Assembly: GCA_030248215.1 (NCBI GenBank)
Contig: JASANG010002502.1
Location: 96,945 to 160,944 of the forward strand
Length of the DNA: 64,000 bases
Direction of reading: 5' to 3'
Origin: Enoplolaimus lenunculus
Taxonomy: Eukaryota > Nematoda > Enoplea > Enoplida > Thoracostomopsidae
The notes under the pieces: model-generated
What the model was told of the DNA's origin: nothing
Seen by the model: the letters and a program-made list of their open reading frames with translations, nothing else
Database searches by the model: none
Shown here: positions 56,401-64,000 of the stretch, one piece after another
How the letters are laid out: each line of letters opens with the position of its first letter
Position numbering within the stretch: position 1 is the stretch's first letter
Made by a program: the position numbers and the translations under genes

Positions 56401-59400
56401 TGGTACACTGTCTAATTCGCTGCTCATTCATCTCGTTATCCTACTGACGCAGTGTCATTTCTTGCTGTCCTACTGATCTACCGCCTCACTAACTTCTACA
56501 TAGTCTTAGCGTGCGCATGCTGTAGTGTAAATTGTATTTTTGATAGCGCTTTAAACAAAAATTTTGTCAACGGGCCTCTAACATTCTTACATTGAGAAAA
56601 AATATGTGTGTTGCAAGATTTCATACAATACGAGTGAAATTTGAAGTACAATTTGAAGTGTGTGTATTTGTTTGGATTGTGTGCTTTTGTGTTGTCTCTG
56701 TGCGCGCTGTGTGTTACATTTTTGATGTGATTTGTGTATTTTTGATAGCCTGACGCTATCACGTGTTTGTGGAACCGTTGACAAAATTATTGTTACCGGC
56801 GCATTATTTTGTCTCAGTAAAATACCCTGTACCGATTTGTTTACTATCAGTTACCTCATTGCCCTGCTAAACTATTGTTCTGCTGGTACACTCTCTAACT
56901 AAATCGCTGCTGATCTGTCTCGTTATCCTACTGGCGCAATGTCTTATCTTGCTATCTTACTGATCTCACTAACTTCTATATAGTAATAGTGTGCGCACTC
57001 TCCGTGTAAATTGTATTTTTGGTATGCGCTTTCCACAAAAATTTTGTCAACGGGCCTCTAACATTTTTACATTGAGAAAAAATGTATGTGTTGCAAGATT
57101 TCATACAATACGAGTGAAATTTGAAGTACAATTTGAATTGTGTGTATTTGTTTGGATTGTGTGCTTTTGTGTTGTCTCTGTGTGCGCTGTGTGTTACATT
57201 TTTGATGTGATTTGTGTATTTTTGATAGCCTCACGCTATCACGTGTTTCTGGAACCGTTGACAAAATTATTGTTACAGACGCATTAGTTTGTCTCAGTAA
57301 AATAGCAGAACCAAAGAGATGTTGATTTTTAACAGAACACGGTATCGGCTTCTCTCTACGCTATTCTCTTGGTGTGCTAACTGTTTCCCCATTGCCCTAC
57401 AAAACTATTGTTCCGCTGGTACACTGTCTAATTCGCTGCTCATTCATCTCGTTATCCTACTGACGCAGTGTCATTTCTTGCTGTCCTACTGATCTACCGC
57501 CTCACTAACTTCTACATAGTCATAGCGTGCGCATGCTGTAGTGTAAATTGTATTTTTGATAGCGCTTTAAACAAAAAGTTTGTCAACGGGCCTCTAACAT
57601 TTTTACATTGAGAAAAATGTATGTGTTGCAAGACTTACATACGAGTGAATTTGAATACATTTGTTTGTGTATTTGTTTGGATTGTGTGCTTTTGTGTTGT
57701 CTCTGTATGCGCTGTGTGTTACTTTTTGATGTGATTTGTGTATTTTTATAGCCTCACGCTTCGTGTTTGTGGAATTGACAATTTTTACGGTTTTTTTTTA
57801 TCAAAGATGTTGTTTTTGCGCGTTTTTTCTCCTATTTTTTGTTTGCTTTTTTCCCCATTGCCCTACAAAACTATTGTTCCGCTGGTACACTGTCTAATTC
57901 GCTGCTCATTCATCTCGTTATCCTACTGACGCAGTGTCATTTCTTGCTGTCCTACTGATCTACCGCCTCACTAACTTCTACATAGTCATAGCGTGCGCAT
58001 GCTGTAGTGTAAATTGTATTTTTGATAGCGCTTTAAACAAAAAGTTTGTCAACGGGCCTCTAACATTTTTACATTGAGAAAAATGTATGTGTTGCAGAAT
58101 TTCATACAATACGAGTGAAATTTGAATACAATTTGAATTGTATGCATTTGTTTGGATTGTGTTCTTTTGTGTTGTCTCTGTATGCGCTGTGTGTTAGATT
58201 TTTGATGTGATTTGTGTATTTTTGATAGCCTGACGCTATCACGTGTTTGTGGAACCGTTGACAAAATTATTGTTACCGGCGCATTATTTTGTCTCAGTAA
58301 AATACCCTGTACCGATTTGTTTACTATCAGTTACCTCATTGCCCTGCTAAACTATTGTTCTGCTGGTACACTCTCTAACTAAATCGCTGCTGATCTGTCT
58401 TGTTATCCTACTGGCGCAATGTCTTATCTTGCTATCTTACTGATCTCACTAACTTCTATATAGTAATAGTGTGCGCACTCTCCGTGTAAATTGTATTTTT
58501 GGTATGCGCTTTCCACAAAAATTTTGTCAACGGGCCTCTAACATTTTTACATTGAGAAAAAATGTATGTGTTGCAAGATTTCATACAATACGAGTGAAAT
58601 TTGAAGTACAATTTGAAGTGTGTGTATTTGTTTGGATTGTGTGCTTTTGTGTTGTCTCTGTGTGCGCTGTGTGTTACATTTTTGATGTGATTTGTGTATT
58701 TTTGGTAGCCTCACGCTATCACGTGTTTGTGGAACCGTTGACAAAATTATTGTTACTGACGCATTAGTTTGTCTCAGTAAAATAGCAGAACCAAAGAGAT
58801 GTTGATTTTTAACAGAACACGGTATCGGCTTCTCTCTACGCTATTCTCTTGGTGTGCTAACTGTTTCCCCATTGCCCTACAAAACTATTGTTCCGCTGGT
58901 ACACTGTCTAATTCGCTGCTCATCTCGTTACCCTACTGACGCAGTGTCATTTCTTGCTGTCCTACTGATCTACCGCCTCACTAACTTCTACATAGTCATA
59001 GCGTGCGCATGCTGTAGTGTAAATTGTATTTTTGATAGCGCTTTAACCAAAATTTTGTCAACGGGCCTCTAGCATTTTTACATTGAGAAAAAATGTATGT
59101 GTTGCAAGACTTCATACAATACGAGTCAAATTTGAAGTACAATTTGAATTGTGTGTATTTGTTTGGATTGTGTGCTTTTGTGTTGTCTCTGTATGCGCTG
59201 TGTGATACATTTTTGATGTAATTTGTGTATTTTTGATAGCCTCACGCTATCTCGTGTTTGTGAAACCGTTGACAAAATTATTGTTACCGACGCATTAGTT
59301 TGTCTCAGTAAAATAGCAGAACCAAAGAGATGTTGATTTTTTGACAGAACACGGTATGCGGCTTCTCTCTACACTATTCTTTTGGTTTGCTATCTGTTTC

Positions 59401-62231
59401 CCCATTGCCCTACAAAACTATTGTTCCGCTGGTACACTGTCTAATTCGCTGCTCATTCATCTCGTTATCCTACTGACGCAGTGTCATTTCTTGCTGTCCT
59501 ACTGATCTAGTGCCTCACTAACTTCTACATAGTCATAGCGTGCGCATGCTGTAGTGTAAATTGTATTTTTGATAGCGCTTTAACCAAAATTTTGTCAACG
59601 AGCCTCTAACATTTTTACATTGAGAAAAAATGTATGTTTTGCAAGACTTCATACAATACGAGTCAAATTTGAAGTACAATTTGAATTGTGTGTATTTGTT
59701 TGGATTGTGTGCTTTTGTGTTGTCTGTGTATGCGCTGTGTGTTACATTTTTGATGTGATTTGTGTATTTTTGATAGCCTGACGCTATCACGTGTTTGTGG
59801 AACCGTTGACAAAATTATTGTTACCGGCGCATTATTTTGTCTCAGTAAAATACCCTGTACTACCGATTTGTTTGCTATCAGTTACCTCATTGCCCTGCTA
59901 TACTATTGTTCTGCTGGTACACTCTCTAACTAAATCGCTGCTGATCTGTCTCGTTATCCTACTGGCGCAATGTCTTATCTTGCTATCTTACTGATGTCAC
60001 TAACTTCTACATAGTAAAATAGTGTGCGCCCTCTCCGTGTAAATTGTATTTTTGGTATGCGCTTTCCACAAAAATTTTGTCAACGGGCCTATAACATTTT
60101 TACATTGAGAAAAAATGTATGTGTTGCAAGATTTCATACAATACGAGTGAAATATGAAGTACTGTTTGAATTGTATGTATTTGTTTGGATTGTGTGCTTT
60201 TGTGTTGTCTCTGTATGCGCTGTGTGATACATTTTTGATGTAATTTGTGTATTTTTTGATAGCCTCCCGCTATCTCGTGTTTGTGGAACCGTTGACAAAA
60301 TTATTGTTACCGACGCATTAGTTTGTCTCAGTAAAATAGCAGAACCAAAGAGATGTTGATTTTTTAACAGAACACGGTATGCGGCTTCTCTGTACACTAT
60401 TCTTTTGGTTTGCTATCTGTTTCTCCATTGCCCTACAAAACTATTGTTCCGCTGGTACACTGTCTAATTCGCTGCTCATTCATCTCGTTATCCTACTGAC
60501 GCAGTGTCATTTCTTGCTGTCCTACTGATCTAGTGCCTCACTAACTTCTACATAGTCATAGCGTGCGCATGCTGTAGTGTAAATTGTATTTTTGATAGCG
60601 CTTTAACCAAAATTTTGTCAACGAGCCTCTAACATTTTTACATTGAGAAAAAATGTATGTTTTGCAAGACTTCATACAATACGAGTCAAATTTGAAGTAC
60701 AATTTGAATTGTGTGTATTTGTTTGGATTGTGTGCTTTTGTGTTGTCTGTGTATGCGCTGTGTGTTACATTTTTGATGTGATTTGTGTATTTTTGATAGC
60801 CTGACGCTATCACGTGTTTGTGGAACCGTTGACAAAATTATTGTTACCGGCGCATTATTTTGTCTCAGTAAAATACCCTGTACCGATTTGTTTACTATCA
60901 GTTACCTCATTGCCCTGCTAAACTATTGTTCTGCTGGTACACTCTCTAACTAAATCGCTGCTGATCTGTCTCGTTATCCTACTGGCGCAATGTCTTATCT
61001 TGCTATCTTACTGATCTCACTAACTTCTATATAGTAATAGTGTGCGCACTCTCCGTGTAAATTGTATTTTTGGTATGCGCTTTCCACAAAAATTTTGTCA
61101 ACGGGCCTCTAACATTTTTACATTGAGAAAAAATGTATGTGTTGCAAGATTTCATACAATACGAGTGAAATTTGAAGTACAATTTGAATTGTGTGTATTT
61201 GTTTGGATTGTGTGCTTTTGTGTTGTCTCTGTATGCGCTGTGTGATACATTTTTGATGTAATTTGTGTATTTTTTGATAGCCTCACGCTATCTCGTGTTT
61301 GTGGAACCGTTGACAAAATTATTGTTACCGACGCATTAGTTTGTCTCAGTAAAATAGCAGAACCAAAGAGATGTTGATTTTTTGACAGAACACGGTATGC
61401 GGCTTCTCTCTACACTATTCTTTTGGTTTGCTATCTGTTTCCCCATTGCCCTACAAAACTATTGTTCCGCTGGTACACTGTCTAATTCGCTGCTCATTCA
61501 TCTCGTTATCCTACTGACGCAGTGTCATTTCTTGCTGTCCTACTGATCTACCGCCTCACTAACTTCTACATAGTCATAGCGTGCGCATGCTGTAGTGTAA
61601 ATTGTATTTTTGATAGCGCTTTAACCAAAATTTTGTCAACGGGCCTCTAACATTTTTACATTGAGAAAAAATATGTGTTGCAAGACTTCATACAATACGA
61701 GTGAAATTTGAAGTACAATTTGAATTGTGTGTATTTGTTTGGATTGTGTGCTTTTGTGTTGTCTTTGTGTGCGCTGTGTTACATTTTTGATGTGATTTGT
61801 GTATTTTTGATAGCCTGACGCTATCACGTGTTTGTAGAACCGTTGACAAAATTATTGTTACCGGCGCATTATTTTGTCTCAGTAAAATACCCTGTTCTAC
61901 CGATTTGTTTGCTATCAGTTACTTCATTGCCCTGCTATACTATTGTTCTGCTGGTACACTCTCTAACTAAATCGCTGCTAATCTTTCTCGTTATCCTACT
62001 GGCGCAATGTCTTATCTTGCTATCTTACTGATCACACTAACTTCTACATAGTAATAGTGCGCGCACTCTCCGTGTAAATTGTATTTTTGGTATGCGGTTT
62101 CCACAAAAATTTTGTCAACGGGCCTCTAACATTCTTACATTGAGAAAAAATATGTGTGTTGCAAGATTTCATACAATACGAGTGAAATTTGAAGTACAAT
62201 TTGAAGTGTGTGTATTTGTTTGGATTGTGTT
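53497..62231. repeat. Satellite array of two alternating monomer types
   Basis: The hairpin GATAGCCTcACGCTATC recurs about every 480-540 bp (near 53627, 54166, 54653, 55191, 55672, 56210, 56746, 57229, 57748, 58227, 58706, 59236, 59772, 60257, 60793, 61278 and 61810). After it comes either an A body (AATAGCAGAACCAAAGAGAT) or a shorter B body (AATACCCTGTACCGATTTG). B follows the hairpins near 55191, 56746, 58227, 59772, 60793 and 61810, so the order is mainly A-A-B, becoming A-B at the right. Each monomer also holds TTTTGTCAACGG and, after the hairpin, its inverse CCGTTGACAAAA. One degenerate monomer lies at 57600-57850. Open frames of 60-98 codons on both strands repeat with the monomer and are not genes. 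Confidence 0.92.
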
Positions 62232-63175
62232 TCTGACATGTACAAAGAGCTAGAAACCAGGATAAGACGCCGTTTAGGGTGGTAGATTGCCGTATTTAAT
62301 GAATTGAGTTAACAAAACTGTTCAATATATCAAGTATGCACATGCTAATGACAGTGAATAAAACCTATGTAGTGTACTGACCCAAATAAAAAGAGGAGAA
62401 AATAGTCTGATTTTGGAGTCTATAAGTCAATACGTCTTCATTTCTTTAATTAGAGTCCGTAAATGGATAGGGTACAATATTAATGATTTTATTATTGTAA
62501 CTACCCGAATAAGAAGGTGTGATAAGGGGGTCCAAATTTCAACTTAGGAGGCCCATCACATTCAATTTCTACTTTCAATTTCAGTCGCACAATTTCAACC
62601 TTGCGACTTGGGCGGCCCATAAAACATTTCTAGAAACTCTCCAAAATTTCAACTTAGGAGGCCCATCACATTCAGTTCCTACTTTCAATTTCAATCGCAC
62701 AATTTCAACCTTGCGACTTGGGTGGCCCATCAAACATCATTTCTAGAAACTGTCATTCTGACCTTCAATTTGAACTTTGAGTTGCAAAATTTCAACCTTT
62801 TTGGGGACAATATCATAACTGAAATTGTAAACTGTAAATTCAATTTTCGATAACAGGGACAATATCGTTAAATTGGCAAACGTTATGCTTCTCTTTCAAT
62901 TTCCACTTTGGTAATTGCAGTGTCAAGGCAAAGCGGAAATTGAATTTGGAAAATGGCGCAATTTCCCATTGCCCTTGTTTAAAAAATCGCTAGTGGTAAA
63001 TTGAAGATCAAATAATGTTATCAATTAACTACTTGAGTTTAAAAAATCGATAGCTGTGGGAAATTGAAACAGTTTTGAAATTCAATTTCCTTTTTGAAGC
63101 GTTTTTCAAAACCGTACTTGGAAATGGTTGCGTCAATTTTCCACACGGCGGGCACACGATAAAATGGATGACGCA
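62232..63175. other. Non-satellite interruption of the array
   Basis: Unrelated sequence replaces the satellite after TTGTTTGGATTGTGTT. It includes two copies of a 109-bp unit (62532-62640 and 62641-62757) with TTTCAACTTAGGAGGCCCAT and CAATTTCAACCTTGCGACTT. Array sequence resumes at TTACCTCATTGCCC in a different phase, so some satellite was lost. Confidence 0.75.
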
Positions 63176-64000
63176 TTACCTCATTGCCCTGCTAAACTAT
63201 TGTTCTGCTGGTACACTCTCTAACTAAATCGCTGCTGATCTGTCTCGTTATCCTACTGGCGCAATGTCTTATAATGTTATCTTACTGATCACAATTTGAA
63301 TTGTATGTATTTGTTTGGATTGTGTGCTTTTGTGTTGTCTCTGTATGCGCTGTGTGTTACATTTTTGATGTAATTTGTGTATTTTTGATAGCCTGACGCT
63401 ATCACGTGTTTGTGGAACTGTTGACAAAATTATTGTTACCGGCGCATTATTTTGTCTCAGTAAAATACCCTGTACCGATTTGTTTACTATCAGTTACCTC
63501 ATTGCCCTGCTAAACTATTGTTCTGCTGGTACACTCTCTAACTAAATCGCTGCTGATCTGTCTCGTTATCCTACTGGCGCAATGTCTTATCTTGTTATCT
63601 TACTGATCTCACTAACTTCTATATAGTAATAGTGTGCGCACTCTCCGTGTAAATTGTATTTTTGGTATGCGCTTTCCACAAAAATTTTGTCAACGGGCCT
63701 CTAACATTTTTACATTGAGAAAAAATGTATGTGTTGCAAGATTTCATACAATACGAGTGAAATTTGAAGTACAATTTGGATTGTGTGTATTTGTTTGGAT
63801 TGTGTGCTTTTGTGTTGTCTCTGTGTGCGCTGTGTGTTACGTTTTTGATGTGATTTGTGTATTTTTGATAGCCTCACGCTATCACGTGTTTGTGGAACCG
63901 TGGACAAAATTATTGTTACCGACGCATTAGTTTGTCTCAGTAAAATAGCAGAACCAAAGAGATTTGATTTTTTGACAGAACACGGTATGCGGCTTCTCTC
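63176..64000. repeat. Satellite array, continuing past the window
   Basis: A rearranged start (B body joined to CAATTTGAATTG near 63290), then regular monomers with hairpins near 63387 (B) and 63869 (A). It is still running at the last base, so the full length is unknown. Confidence 0.9.

Noticed and set aside
54943-63930. Repeated 60-98 codon open frames in the satellite on both strands
   Set aside because: They recur with the monomer, lie on both strands at once, and have biased, low-information composition. They are products of the repeat.
53497-64000. CRISPR-like array
   Set aside because: Units are about 500 bp with no short repeat/spacer pattern, and the genome is eukaryotic.

Overview
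The window is a piece of an AT-rich eukaryotic nuclear genome, most likely an invertebrate animal. Genes are split by GT-AG introns, tRNA-derived repeats are common, and most of the DNA is transposon-derived. No ribosomal RNA, bacterial operon or CRISPR array is seen. The species cannot be named from the sequence alone.

Layout. (1) 1-20258: the end of a dispersed hairpin-terminated repeat, then a pair of long inverted arms (432-1180 and 17888-18690) around a very long Ty3/gypsy-type LTR retrotransposon (1990-16632, LTRs 912 bp and apparently identical). Besides gag, protease, RT, RNase H and integrase, it carries a PHD finger behind the integrase, a DEDDy-type 3'-5' exonuclease-like region and about 3.5 kb of unrecognised coiled-coil sequence where an env would lie. 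The right arm runs into a tandem array (period about 462 bp) holding eight tRNA-like units. (2) 20259-25083: tandem duplications, a tRNA-like unit and several short inverted-repeat transposons (MITEs). (3) 25084-30471: a nine-exon host gene, assembled here from splice sites and phase, for a PRC1/Ase1/MAP65-like midzone microtubule bundler with an unusual C-terminal C2HC finger. Its first visible intron holds a 1.6-kb foldback element. (4) 31253-41230: decayed exons of a VPS13-family lipid-transfer protein and of a CDT2/DTL-like WD40 protein, broken up by MITEs. (5) 41231-53496: gene-poor DNA with more MITEs; one (42991-43356) has perfect termini and an 8-bp target duplication typical of hAT elements. 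(6) 53497-64000: a satellite built of two monomer types (about 536 and 482 bp) in a rough A-A-B order, with one non-satellite interruption.

Main links. Each satellite monomer contains a hairpin plus a terminal sequence that also ends the dispersed repeats at 1-417, 25199-25277 and 26480-26840, so the satellite seems to have grown from that element family. The PRC1-like gene looks intact in its visible exons, while its two downstream neighbours have decayed.
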